Assembly (NCBI GenBank): GCA_963757125.1
Contig: CAVWQP010000004.1
Span: forward strand, 1,550,001 to 1,614,000
Direction: 5' to 3'
Length of the DNA: 64,000 nucleotides
Origin: CAVVSD01 sp963757125
GTDB lineage: Bacteria; Actinomycetota; Thermoleophilia; Solirubrobacterales; Solirubrobacteraceae
A program made the position numbers and the translations under genes. Below the pieces are notes generated by a model, which saw only the letters and a list, made by a program, of their open reading frames with translations, was not told where the DNA came from and did no database searches. Shown here piece after piece: positions 33,392 through 41,407 of the stretch. Every line of letters begins with the position of its first letter. Within the stretch, counting starts at the first letter, position 1.

Positions 33392-34759
33392 GTGAGCACC
33401 GTCGGCGTCAACCTCGCTGGGTACCTGGGCGCGACGCTGGGCGTCGGCGAGGCCGCGCGGCAGGTCCGCGGCGCGCTGCTGTCGGCGGGTACGCCGGTCG
33501 CCGAGCTGCCGGTCTCGAGCCGCGGCGCGCCCGCGCCGCCCGGACCGCACCCTGCGCCGCATCCCGTGACGCTCGTCTGCGTCAACCCGGACGGGATGCC
33601 CGGCGTGCGCGACGAGCTCGGCCCCGAGCCGTTCGACGGGCGCCACGTCGTGGGCATGTGGTGGTGGGAGGTCGCGTCGTTCCCCGCGCACTGGGCGCGC
33701 GGGTTCGACGGGCTCGACGAGGTGTGGGCGGGGACGCGGTTCGTCGCCGACGCGATCGCGGCCGTCTCGCCGGTGCCCGTCGTGCACGTGCCGACCCCGG
33801 TGGCGCAGCCCGTCGTCGCGCCGGTCGGCCGTGAGGCGCTCGGCCTGCCGAGGGACGCCTGGCTCGCCGGTCTCGCGTTCGACTACGGCAGCGTGGCCGC
33901 GCGCAAGAACCCGCTCGGCGCGATCGAGGCGTTCGCCCGCGCGTTCGGGCCCCACGACGGCGCGGCGCTCGTCGTCAAGACGTTGCGCTCGGACATGGAT
34001 CCCGCCGCGCACCGCGCCGTGCTCGACGCCGCCGCGGCGCACCCGCACGTGCACATCATCGACCGCGACCTGCCCGCGGCGGAGAAGAACGCCCTCATCG
34101 GGCTGCTCGACTGCCTGCTGTCCGTGCATCGCTCCGAGGGCTTCGGGCTCGCGCTCGCGGAGGCCGCGCTGCTCGGCGTGCCGGTCGTGGCCACCGACTA
34201 CGGCGGGACGCGCGACTTCCTGACGCCGTTCAACGCGTGGCTCGTCGACCACCGGCCGGTCCGCATCGGCCCGGGACACGATCCCTACCCGGCCGACGGC
34301 GAATGGGCGGAGCCGGATCTCGGCCACGCGGCCGCGCAGCTGCGCGCCGTGCGCGATGCGCCCGAGGAGGCGGCGCGGCGGGCGTCGCGGGCGCGGGAGG
34401 ACGTGTCGCACGGCCACGACCCGGCCGTGGCGGGCGCGGCGATGGCAGCCAGGCTGGCGCGGATCGTGCGCGCGCCGGTGGCCGCCGCCGGCGGCCCGGT
34501 CGACGGCCTCGACCTCGGCGCCGCGCGGACGCGGGTGCGCACCGGCCCCGGCCCGGGCGCGGCCGACGGCGCGCGGGGAGCGCTGCGCGCCGCGGTCCTG
34601 CGGGCGCTCGCGCCCTACGCGGTCCACCAGCGGATCGTGGACGAGGAGCTCCTCCGGGCGCTGCAGACGCTCGACGAGCGGGTGCGTGGCCTCTCCGCCG
34701 CCCAGTCGTCGCTGGCCGCCGAGCTGGCCCGACAGCGCCGCGAGCGCGAGGGCTCGTAG
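33392..34759 (+). CDS. GT4 glycosyltransferase with C-terminal coiled-coil tail
   Basis: 455 residues from GTG 33392, selected because it aligns with the start of the paralog (STVGVNLAGYL versus STVGVDVAGYL) and avoids running into the divergent methyltransferase. GT-B signatures: LGVGEAARQ loop, MWWWEVASFPAHW, EVWAGTRFVADAI, RKNPLGAIEAF and the EX7E motif in RSEGFGLALAEAALLG. Residues about 390-455 form the same helical tail as in the next gene (LRALAPYAVHQRIVDEELL then a coiled coil), but the methyltransferase that follows it there is absent. Probably acts with the neighbouring exporter. Confidence 0.88.
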   Translation: MSTVGVNLAGYLGATLGVGEAARQVRGALLSAGTPVAELPVSSRGAPAPPGPHPAPHPVTLVCVNPDGMPGVRDELGPEPFDGRHVVGMWWWEVASFPAHWARGFDGLDEVWAGTRFVADAIAAVSPVPVVHVPTPVAQPVVAPVGREALGLPRDAWLAGLAFDYGSVAARKNPLGAIEAFARAFGPHDGAALVVKTLRSDMDPAAHRAVLDAAAAHPHVHIIDRDLPAAEKNALIGLLDCLLSVHRSEGFGLALAEAALLGVPVVATDYGGTRDFLTPFNAWLVDHRPVRIGPGHDPYPADGEWAEPDLGHAAAQLRAVRDAPEEAARRASRAREDVSHGHDPAVAGAAMAARLARIVRAPVAAAGGPVDGLDLGAARTRVRTGPGPGAADGARGALRAAVLRALAPYAVHQRIVDEELLRALQTLDERVRGLSAAQSSLAAELARQRREREGS

Positions 34760-34771
34760 CCTCCCCCCGCG

Positions 34772-36985
34772 ATGAGCGCGTCCCAGTCCAGCCTCGCATC
34801 CACCGTCGGCGTCGACGTCGCGGGCTACCTGCGCGGCGGCCTCGGCCTCGGCCAGGCCGCGCGGCTCTACGTCGCCGCGCTCCAGGCGGGCGGCATCCCG
34901 GTGCGGACCACGACGGTCGACCTCCGGATGCCCGAGGTGCACAGCGACGACGGCACCCGCGCGGAGGTCAAGACGACCGACTTCGCCGACCTCGAGCACG
35001 AGGGCGAGCTCCCGTTCAACCTCGTGTGCGTCAACGCGCCCGAGCTGCCGCAGTTCGTGGCCGAGGCCGGGCGCGACCGGTTCCGCGACCGCTACACGAT
35101 CGGCGTCTGGGCCTGGGAGACCGATGCGATCCCCGCGTCCTGGGACTCCGCGTTCGCGCTCGTCGACGAGATCTGGGTGTACTCGCGCTACGTCGCCGAC
35201 CTGCTCAGCCACTCCGCGCCGTGCCCGGTCGTCCGCGTGCCCCTGCCGATCGAGATCCCGCAGCCCAGCGGCGACGACATCGGCTTCGCCCTCGGCGGCG
35301 ACGCCTTCACGTTCCTCTTCCTGTTCGACTTCTGGTCGACGCTGCAGCGCAAGAACCCGCTGGGCCTCGTGCGGGCGTTCATCCGCGCGTTCGAGCCGAA
35401 CGAGGGGCCGCGGCTGCTGCTCAAGAGCTTCAACGGCGACTACAAGCCCGACCGCCTCGCGCAGCTGCGGGCGGCCGCGGGCGGCCGGGACGACATCGTG
35501 GTCGTCGACCGGTTCGTGACCGATCAGCAGCGCGTGAACCTCATCAACCGCTGCGACGCCTACATCTCCCTGCACCGCTCCGAGGGCTTCGGGCTCACGC
35601 TCGGCGAGGCGATGGCGCTCGGCAAGCCGGTCATCGGCACGGGCTTCGGCGGCAACGTCGACTTCATGACCCCGGCGAACTCGTGGCTCGTCGACTACGA
35701 GGAGACGCTCGTCGGCCCCGAGGGCGAGAACTACCCGGCGCACGGGACGTGGGCCGAGCCCGACATCGACCACGCGGCCGAGCTCATGCGGCGGGTCTGG
35801 GAGGAGCGCGAGGAGGCGTCCGCGCGCGCCGAGCGCGGGCGGATGGACGTCGCGCAGCACTTCTCGCTCGATGCGGTGGGTGAGATGGCGCGCACCAGGC
35901 TGCGACGGCTCAGCGGGCTGTCGCGCCGGCGGGCCGCCGTGCCCGACGCGTCGGCGCCGTCGCCCGGCCTGCCGCACTCCTACGTGGAGACGGCCGCCGT
36001 GAAGGCGACGTTCGACGCCACGAAGGACGCCGCGCAGACCGGCGGCGCGAAGGGCGCGGCGCGGCGCGCGCTGCTCACGGCGATGCGGCCGTACACGTAC
36101 CACCAGGACGAGCTCAACGGGTTCGTCGTGAACGCGCTGCGCGAGCTGGACACGCTGCTGCGCGACCAGGTGGTCGACTCACAGGCCGAGCTGCGCCGGC
36201 TGGATGCGCAGGTCAAGCGCTTCGACCGGGTCTTCGGGCAGTCGGGCTTCGCGTCGGCGAACGGCGACGAGGTCGCGCGGATGCTCGAGGGCGTCAGGGC
36301 CCGGCCCGCCTCGACGCACCCCGCGATCTCCTACGTCGACGAGTCCGGGCGCCGCGCGCTGGGCTTCCGCGACGCCCACCTGGACGCCACGGGCTACCGC
36401 GGCTTCGAGGACATCTTCCGCGGCGACGAGCAGGACCTCCGGCAGGCGCAGGAGCGCTACGTGAAGATGTTCGCCGAGTGCGACTGGGTCCTCGACCTCG
36501 GCTGCGGCCGCGGCGAGCTGCTCGACGGGCTGCGCGACGCGGGCATCAAGGGCAAGGGCGTCGACCTCGACCCGACGATGGTCGAGCGGTGCCGCGAGAA
36601 GGGCCACGACGTCGAGCTGGCGGACGCGGCCACGGCGCTGCGTGGATACGACGACGGGACGATCCCGGCCGTGTTCGCGGCGCAGGTCGTCGAGCACCTG
36701 AGCGCCGAGCAGCTCACGGAGCTGCTGACGCTGTCGGCGGAGAAGCTCGCGCCGGGCGGGATGGCGATCTTCGAGACCGTCAACCCGCACAACCCGGCGG
36801 CCCTGAAGGCCTTCTGGACGGACACGACCCACCACCACCCGGTGTTCCCGGAGGTCCTGCTGGCGCACTGCCGCCTGGCGGGCTTCTCGTCGGGCGACGT
36901 GGTGTTCCCGGTCGAGTCGGGGGACTTCGACTCCGACGTCTACACGAACCGCGACTACGCGGTCGTGGCGCGGACGGCCGCCTAG
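34772..36985 (+). CDS. Bifunctional GT4 glycosyltransferase - coiled coil - SAM methyltransferase
   Basis: A 737-residue fusion in one uninterrupted frame. Residues 1-385: GT-B glycosyltransferase (GLGQAARLYVAAL, WAWETDAIPASW, RKNPLGLVRAF, EX7E Glu271-Glu279 in EGFGLTLGE). Residues 400-490: helical linker with a coiled coil (TLLRDQVVDSQAELRRLDAQVKR is its centre). Residues 555-737: class I methyltransferase (LDLGCGRGELL 574-584, GVDLDP, AAQVVEHLS, FETVNPHNP). The NPHNP/THHHPVFPE segment is shared with methyltransferases next to Wzm/Wzt systems. Addition of a terminal sugar and its methylation by one protein would make a chain terminator. It starts 12 bases after the shorter paralog. Confidence 0.88.
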   Translation: MSASQSSLASTVGVDVAGYLRGGLGLGQAARLYVAALQAGGIPVRTTTVDLRMPEVHSDDGTRAEVKTTDFADLEHEGELPFNLVCVNAPELPQFVAEAGRDRFRDRYTIGVWAWETDAIPASWDSAFALVDEIWVYSRYVADLLSHSAPCPVVRVPLPIEIPQPSGDDIGFALGGDAFTFLFLFDFWSTLQRKNPLGLVRAFIRAFEPNEGPRLLLKSFNGDYKPDRLAQLRAAAGGRDDIVVVDRFVTDQQRVNLINRCDAYISLHRSEGFGLTLGEAMALGKPVIGTGFGGNVDFMTPANSWLVDYEETLVGPEGENYPAHGTWAEPDIDHAAELMRRVWEEREEASARAERGRMDVAQHFSLDAVGEMARTRLRRLSGLSRRRAAVPDASAPSPGLPHSYVETAAVKATFDATKDAAQTGGAKGAARRALLTAMRPYTYHQDELNGFVVNALRELDTLLRDQVVDSQAELRRLDAQVKRFDRVFGQSGFASANGDEVARMLEGVRARPASTHPAISYVDESGRRALGFRDAHLDATGYRGFEDIFRGDEQDLRQAQERYVKMFAECDWVLDLGCGRGELLDGLRDAGIKGKGVDLDPTMVERCREKGHDVELADAATALRGYDDGTIPAVFAAQVVEHLSAEQLTELLTLSAEKLAPGGMAIFETVNPHNPAALKAFWTDTTHHHPVFPEVLLAHCRLAGFSSGDVVFPVESGDFDSDVYTNRDYAVVARTAA

Positions 36986-37563
36986 CCGCCCTCGATCGGC
37001 CGGCCCACCACCAGCGCGTCGCGCAGCCCGGGCTCCATCTCTGCGAACCGCGCGTCCGCCAGCGCGCCCACGCCGTCGAGCACCTTCGCGAAGAAGCAGC
37101 GCGCGGCCGCCGCAAGCACGACGTCGAGGACCTCCTCGTCCGGCAGTCCGAGGTCGCGCAGCTCGTCGATGTCGTCCTGGGTGATGTCGGCCGCATCGAG
37201 CGCGATCCGCTCGGCCAGCTCCATCACCGCGATCTCGAGCGGATCCAGGCCGTCCACGTCGCCCTCCGCGATCGCCTGGACCTCATCGACGGACATGTGG
37301 GTCCCGGCCAGCACCGACCCGTGGGCGAGCATGCAGTACGAGCAGCGCATGGCCCGCGCCGCCGCGACGCTCGCCAGCTCGTAGCGCCGCGGGTCCATCC
37401 CGGCCTTGATCGCGCCGTTCAGAGCCCGCCACGCGGTGTAGACGCCCGGGCGCAGCGAGAACGCCCGAGTGAAGTTCGGCAGATGGCCGTACGTGGCGCG
37501 GTCGGCGTCGTAGATCCCGGCCGCCTCGGCGGGATCGTCGGGCGGGCGGGACTCGATGAACAT
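36982..37563 (-). CDS. AhpD-like carboxymuconolactone decarboxylase family protein
   Basis: A 193-residue helical protein with the thiol pair Cys74-SY-Cys77 followed by His81 in a CSYCMLAH motif, as in AhpD-type peroxidase-related enzymes. N-terminal HLPNFTRAFSLRPG and C-terminal VLDGVGALADARF are also family-typical. It probably acts in peroxide or thiol redox chemistry using the CxxC pair. It is not obviously related to glycan synthesis. The stop shares CTAG (36982-36985) with the convergent fusion gene, and the gene follows the RmlC gene by 14 bases. Confidence 0.87.
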   Translation of the reverse strand: MFIESRPPDDPAEAAGIYDADRATYGHLPNFTRAFSLRPGVYTAWRALNGAIKAGMDPRRYELASVAAARAMRCSYCMLAHGSVLAGTHMSVDEVQAIAEGDVDGLDPLEIAVMELAERIALDAADITQDDIDELRDLGLPDEEVLDVVLAAAARCFFAKVLDGVGALADARFAEMEPGLRDALVVGRPIEGG

Positions 37564-37577
37564 CGCGGGACTCCTGG

Positions 37578-38126
37578 TCAGAACGGCAGGTCGGGCCGCA
37601 GCGCCGACAGCGGCGGCGCGGTGCGGTCGCGCTCGGACACCTGCAGCTCGATGTCCGACGGCCACGGGATGGCGACGTCGGGATCGTCGTAGGCGAACCC
37701 GCGCTCGTACGCCGGGTCGTAGTACGACGACACCTTGTAGGTGACGTCGGCGATCTCCGACAGCACGCAGAAGCCGTGCGCGAAGCCCAGCGGGACGTAG
37801 AGCTGGTGCATCGACTCGTCGTCGAGCTCGAACCCCTCCCACTCGCCGAACGTCGGTGATCCGGTGCGGACGTCGACGACCACGTCCCAGATCTTGCCCC
37901 TGGCGCAGCGGACGAGCTTCGCCTGGCCGGGGCCGAGCGTCACGTGCATGCCGCGGACGACGCCGCGGCCGGACCGCGAGTGGTTGTCCTGCACGAAGGC
38001 GGCATCGACGCCCTCGGCCGTCCAGTGGTCGACGCGGTAGCTCTCGGTGAAGAAGCCGCGTGCGTCGCCGTGGACCGGCGGTGCGAGCAGGACTGGGCCA
38101 TTCAGGCGCGTGGGAAGTCGCTCCAT
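37578..38126 (-). CDS. rfbC: dTDP-4-dehydrorhamnose 3,5-epimerase-like protein
   Basis: 182 residues from ATG 38126. GDARGFFTESYR, VVRGMH with catalytic His61, KLVRCARGKIWDVVVDVR, YVPLGFAHGFCVL and the intact YKVSSYYDPAYERG motif with Tyr136 match RmlC/RfbC. In contrast to the 20849 copy, all catalytic residues are present, so this is the canonical epimerase of the window, although RmlA, RmlB and RmlD are not seen here. It starts 20 bases from the divergent ctaA gene and marks the right end of the polysaccharide region. Confidence 0.9.
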   Translation of the reverse strand: MERLPTRLNGPVLLAPPVHGDARGFFTESYRVDHWTAEGVDAAFVQDNHSRSGRGVVRGMHVTLGPGQAKLVRCARGKIWDVVVDVRTGSPTFGEWEGFELDDESMHQLYVPLGFAHGFCVLSEIADVTYKVSSYYDPAYERGFAYDDPDVAIPWPSDIELQVSERDRTAPPLSALRPDLPF

Positions 38127-38146
38127 CGGGGCGCGCAGCCTAACCT

Positions 38147-39100
38147 GTGGCGGTCCTCGTGCGTCGCATCCCGACACTGACACCCGAGCAGTACTCCCGG
38201 GTCGCGTTCTGGGCGCTGTTCATGCTCATGGGCATCGTCATGACCGGCGCCGGCGTCCGCCTGACCGGCTCCGGCCTCGGCTGCCCGGACTGGCCGCAGT
38301 GCGGTGGCGGCGTCGCCCCGCCGCTGCAGACGCACGCGCTCATCGAGTTCGGCAACCGCGTCCTGTCGGGCCTCGTCGGCATCACGGCGGCGGCCGCAGG
38401 GCTGCTCGCGTTCCGCCGCCGCCCGTACCGCCGGGACCTGGCCGTGATCGGCCTCCTGCTGCCGCTCGGCGTCATCGGTCAGGCGGTGCTCGGCGGCTTC
38501 ACGGTCAAGTACGACCTCGCGCCCGGCTTCGTCATGAGCCACTACATCCTGTCGATGCTGCTGCTCACCGCCGCCGTCGCGCTGCTCTGGCGCTCGCGCC
38601 ACGAGCCGGGCAGCCGCCCGCGGTCGACCGACCGGGTGACGGTCTGGGCCGTGCGGGCGCTCGTGCCGCTCGGCGCGGCGACGGTGTTCCTGGGCACGGC
38701 GGCGACGGCGTCGGGTCCCCACGCGGGCGGCGCCGGCACCGGCGACGTGATCGACCGCCTGGAGTGGCGCGGGACCGACACGCTCAGCTGGGTCGTGCAC
38801 CAGCACGGGCGGATGGCGACGATCCTCGGGTTCGCCGCGGTCATCGTCTGGATCCTCGTGCGGCGGCGCGGGAACGCCCGCGCGCTGCGCTCGATGACGC
38901 TTCTCTGCTGCCTCATCGCGGCGCAGGGCACGATCGGCCTCATCCAGTACAACACCAAGCTGCCGTCGGAGATCGTGTGGGTGCACGTGTGCCTCGCGGC
39001 GTTCATCTGGGTGTCGATCCTGTTCGCGGCGTCCGCGGCGGGACGGCTCGTCCCGCGGGCGCAGGAGGCCCGCTCGGTGGCGCGCTCCGCCACCGGCTGA
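38147..39100 (+). CDS. ctaA: Heme A synthase, COX15/CtaA family
   Basis: A 317-residue polytopic protein with about eight helices. Conserved heme-ligand histidines lie in QTHALIEFGNRVLSG, VMSHYILSM, WVVHQHGRMAT and VWVHVCLAAF. GSGLGCPDWPQC is the conserved first extracytoplasmic loop with a cysteine pair. It converts heme O to heme A for cytochrome aa3 oxidase. GTG 38147 is the first codon before AVLVRRIPTL. No other cytochrome oxidase gene is present in this window. Confidence 0.92.
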   Translation: MAVLVRRIPTLTPEQYSRVAFWALFMLMGIVMTGAGVRLTGSGLGCPDWPQCGGGVAPPLQTHALIEFGNRVLSGLVGITAAAAGLLAFRRRPYRRDLAVIGLLLPLGVIGQAVLGGFTVKYDLAPGFVMSHYILSMLLLTAAVALLWRSRHEPGSRPRSTDRVTVWAVRALVPLGAATVFLGTAATASGPHAGGAGTGDVIDRLEWRGTDTLSWVVHQHGRMATILGFAAVIVWILVRRRGNARALRSMTLLCCLIAAQGTIGLIQYNTKLPSEIVWVHVCLAAFIWVSILFAASAAGRLVPRAQEARSVARSATG

Positions 39101-39160
39101 CGGGCGACGGCCGCAGAGCGGCCTTACGCTTGTCCGGTCCCGGGGCGCTCGGACGTCTCA

Positions 39161-40291
39161 ATGGGTGCGATGACGACGATCACCTTCGAGACCGTGCTCA
39201 CCGAGCAGATCGGCCCGCTCACCTGGCGGGCGACCCGCATGGTGGGCGACGCGCAGACCGCCGAGGACCTCCGCCAGGAGGCGCTGGCGCGCGCGTGGCG
39301 CTCGGCCCCGCGCGACATGCCGGCGCCGGCGCTGCGCGCCTGGCTGCACCGGACCACGACCAACCTCGCTCTCGACGAGCTGCGCCGCAGGCGCCGCCGC
39401 GACGAGGTGGCGCTGAGCGAGGTCGCCGGCGGGCGGGGCGACGCCGAGCCCGATGCCCGGGAGGCACTCGCGACGCTGACCGCCCACGAGCGGCTCGTCC
39501 TCCTGCTGCGTCACGAGGCCGGGCTGTCGCTGCGCGAGCTCGGCGAGGTGCTCGACATCTCCGAGGACGCGGCGCGCAAGCGCGTCGCGCGCGCCAGGGA
39601 CGCGTTCGCCCTCGCGCTCGCCGACCTGCGGGCCGACGATCCGCGCCCGACGATCCTCCTGCTCATGGGCAACGAGGAGCCCGCGGGCTACGTCGCCTGG
39701 CTCGAGCGCGCCGGCGCCCGCGTCCGCATCGTCGACCGCTCCACGGTCGGCCTCGACATGACCGGCGCCGACGGGGTCGTCCTGTCGGGCAGCAGCGACG
39801 ACGTCGATCCCCGCCTCTACCGCCAGCCGCGCAGCGAGCGGCTCGGCCCGACCGACCTGCACCGCGATCTCCGCGATCTCTCCGCGATGCGCACGGCGCT
39901 GCGCGACGGCATCCCGATCGTCGGCGTCTGCCGCGGCGCCCAGCTCCTCAACGTCCTGTACGGCGGCGACCTGCACCAGGACATCGGCGAGGCGGGGCTC
40001 AACGCCGGCGCGCACCGCACCGAGGCACACGGCGTCGCCACGGAGGCAGGCTCGATCGCCCGGCGCACCCTGGGTCACTCCGACGAGGTCGTCTCCTGGC
40101 ACCACCAGGCGGTGCGCCGCATCGGCGAAGGCCTTCGCATCAGCGCACGCGCGGCGGACGGGCTCCCCGAAGCGGTGGAGGTGCCGTCCCACCCGTACGC
40201 GCTGGGCCTGCAGTGGCACCCGGAGCTCGGGGAGCGGCCGGGCAGCGCGCGCATCGCCGAGACCCTGGTGGAGGCGGCATGCGCAGCGTGA
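39161..40291 (+). CDS. ECF-like sigma factor fused to a class I glutamine amidotransferase (peptidase C26) domain
   Basis: A 376-residue single frame. Residues 15-80: sigma region 2 (TWRATRMVGDAQTAEDL, ALARAWRSAP, WLHRTTTNLALDELRRR). Residues 100-152: sigma region 4 (LTAHERLVLLLRHEAGLSL, LDISEDAARKRVARAR). Residues 163-376: a gamma-glutamyl hydrolase/PuuD-like domain with GVCRGAQLLNV (Cys257), SWHHQAV and QWHPE (His353, Glu355), so the Cys-His-Glu triad is complete. There is no linker beyond about ten residues. I know no standard family with this order. A one-gene fusion would tie promoter recognition to hydrolysis of a gamma-glutamyl compound. Starts 39161 or 39170. Confidence 0.8.
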   Translation: MGAMTTITFETVLTEQIGPLTWRATRMVGDAQTAEDLRQEALARAWRSAPRDMPAPALRAWLHRTTTNLALDELRRRRRRDEVALSEVAGGRGDAEPDAREALATLTAHERLVLLLRHEAGLSLRELGEVLDISEDAARKRVARARDAFALALADLRADDPRPTILLLMGNEEPAGYVAWLERAGARVRIVDRSTVGLDMTGADGVVLSGSSDDVDPRLYRQPRSERLGPTDLHRDLRDLSAMRTALRDGIPIVGVCRGAQLLNVLYGGDLHQDIGEAGLNAGAHRTEAHGVATEAGSIARRTLGHSDEVVSWHHQAVRRIGEGLRISARAADGLPEAVEVPSHPYALGLQWHPELGERPGSARIAETLVEAACAA

Positions 40292-40629
40292 CGATCCGGC
40301 TCGCCCTCCCCGAGGACACCTTCGCGGTCGGGCGCCTCGCCGCCCTGGACTCGACGGACGTCCCCGACGGTCCGCTCCTCATCGGGCTCGTCGACGACGA
40401 GCCGTGGGCCGTGCTCGCGCTCGAGGACGGCGCGGCCGTCGCGGACCCGTTCCGCCGCAGCGCCGAGATCGTGGCGCTCCTGCGCGAACGCGCCCGGCTG
40501 CTGCGCTACCCGGCGTCCGACCCGCCGCGCAGGATCGCCTGGAGGCGGCGCACCGACAGGTCCGGCTTGCCGCCGGCCAGCTCCTGGTCGAGCCACTCGC
40601 GGCTCTCGCCGCGGTCGACGCGCATGTAG
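40279..40629 (+). CDS. Small hypothetical protein
   Basis: A 116-residue protein beginning MRSVTIRLALPEDTF, overlapping the end of the sigma-amidotransferase gene by 13 bases. Residues 1-75 look like a short conserved actinobacterial protein (VGRLAALDSTDVPDGPLL, VADPFRRSAEIVALL), reminiscent of the first part of a GNAT fold. After residue 75 the composition becomes arginine-rich and antisense-like where it overlaps the protease gene by 124 bases, so the true end may lie near 40510 in another frame. Function unknown. Confidence 0.5.
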   Translation: MRSVTIRLALPEDTFAVGRLAALDSTDVPDGPLLIGLVDDEPWAVLALEDGAAVADPFRRSAEIVALLRERARLLRYPASDPPRRIAWRRRTDRSGLPPASSWSSHSRLSPRSTRM

Positions 40630-41366
40630 ATCGTCGGGACGTGCCGGCGGCATCGGTCGCGGTTGTCGCCCCAGGAGACGACCCCGACCTGCCGGAGGCC
40701 GGTCGTGGCGTCGCCGATGACGAGCGGCCCGCCGCTGTCGCCGCTGCAGGCTCCGCCCGGCGCTGTGGGGCGGGCGCAGATGTCCAGGGCGGGGTCGATG
40801 TTCGGGACGCCGATCCTGTTCGCGTAGGCCCCGCGGCAGCCGTCGACGGACCGGATGACCTCGGTCCCCATCCGCAGCCCGGTCTCGGGCTGGCCGCCGC
40901 TCGCGGTGATCCCCCAGCCGAGCACCGTCGCCGGCTGGCCGGTCGGCGGCGGCGGCGTGGACGGGTCGCCGAGCGCGACCGGGGTGATCGGCACGTCCTT
41001 CGCGAGCCAGAGCAGCGCGAGGTCGGCGAGCTCGCCCGCGCGGCGCTGCTTGGCGACGGACACGCCGACGATCCTCCGGTACGCGAGCGCGCCGCCCTTG
41101 AAGGCCTGTCGCCCGAAGACGGCCCGCGTGCCCGGCTCGACGCCGACGAGGCAGTGCGCGGCGGTCAGCACCACGCGCGGCGCGACGAGCGTCCCACCGC
41201 AGAAGGTCGTCTTCGTGCCGTGCTCCTGCAGCTCCAGCTGCGTCATCCAGGGATAGCTCGTGATGAGGGCCGGCGAACCGCCGACGACGGCGTGTGCCGA
41301 CGAGGCGTGGACAGCGAAGCCGACGACGAGTGCCGCGATGGTCAGGACGGAGGTTCGGACGCGCAT
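40506..41366 (-). CDS. Secreted trypsin-like serine protease (S1)
   Basis: A 286-residue protein. Residues 1-26 form a Sec signal peptide ending AHA. The next residues are VVGG, the S1 activation sequence, so signal peptidase cleavage would directly create the mature N-terminus with no propeptide. The triad is His71 (LTAAHC), Asp115 (DLALL) and Ser211 (GDSGGP), with Cys pairs CGG/AHC and CRG/ICA. The residue six before the active serine lies in GGACSGD rather than the trypsin DxCxGD, so basic P1 specificity is not assured. Extracellular degradation or signalling role. Confidence 0.92.
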   Translation of the reverse strand: MRVRTSVLTIAALVVGFAVHASSAHAVVGGSPALITSYPWMTQLELQEHGTKTTFCGGTLVAPRVVLTAAHCLVGVEPGTRAVFGRQAFKGGALAYRRIVGVSVAKQRRAGELADLALLWLAKDVPITPVALGDPSTPPPPTGQPATVLGWGITASGGQPETGLRMGTEVIRSVDGCRGAYANRIGVPNIDPALDICARPTAPGGACSGDSGGPLVIGDATTGLRQVGVVSWGDNRDRCRRHVPTIYMRVDRGESREWLDQELAGGKPDLSVRRLQAILRGGSDAG

Positions 41367-41407
41367 GTGACCCGGAGCTTGCCACGGTCCTCGTACCCTG
41401 GGGACGC

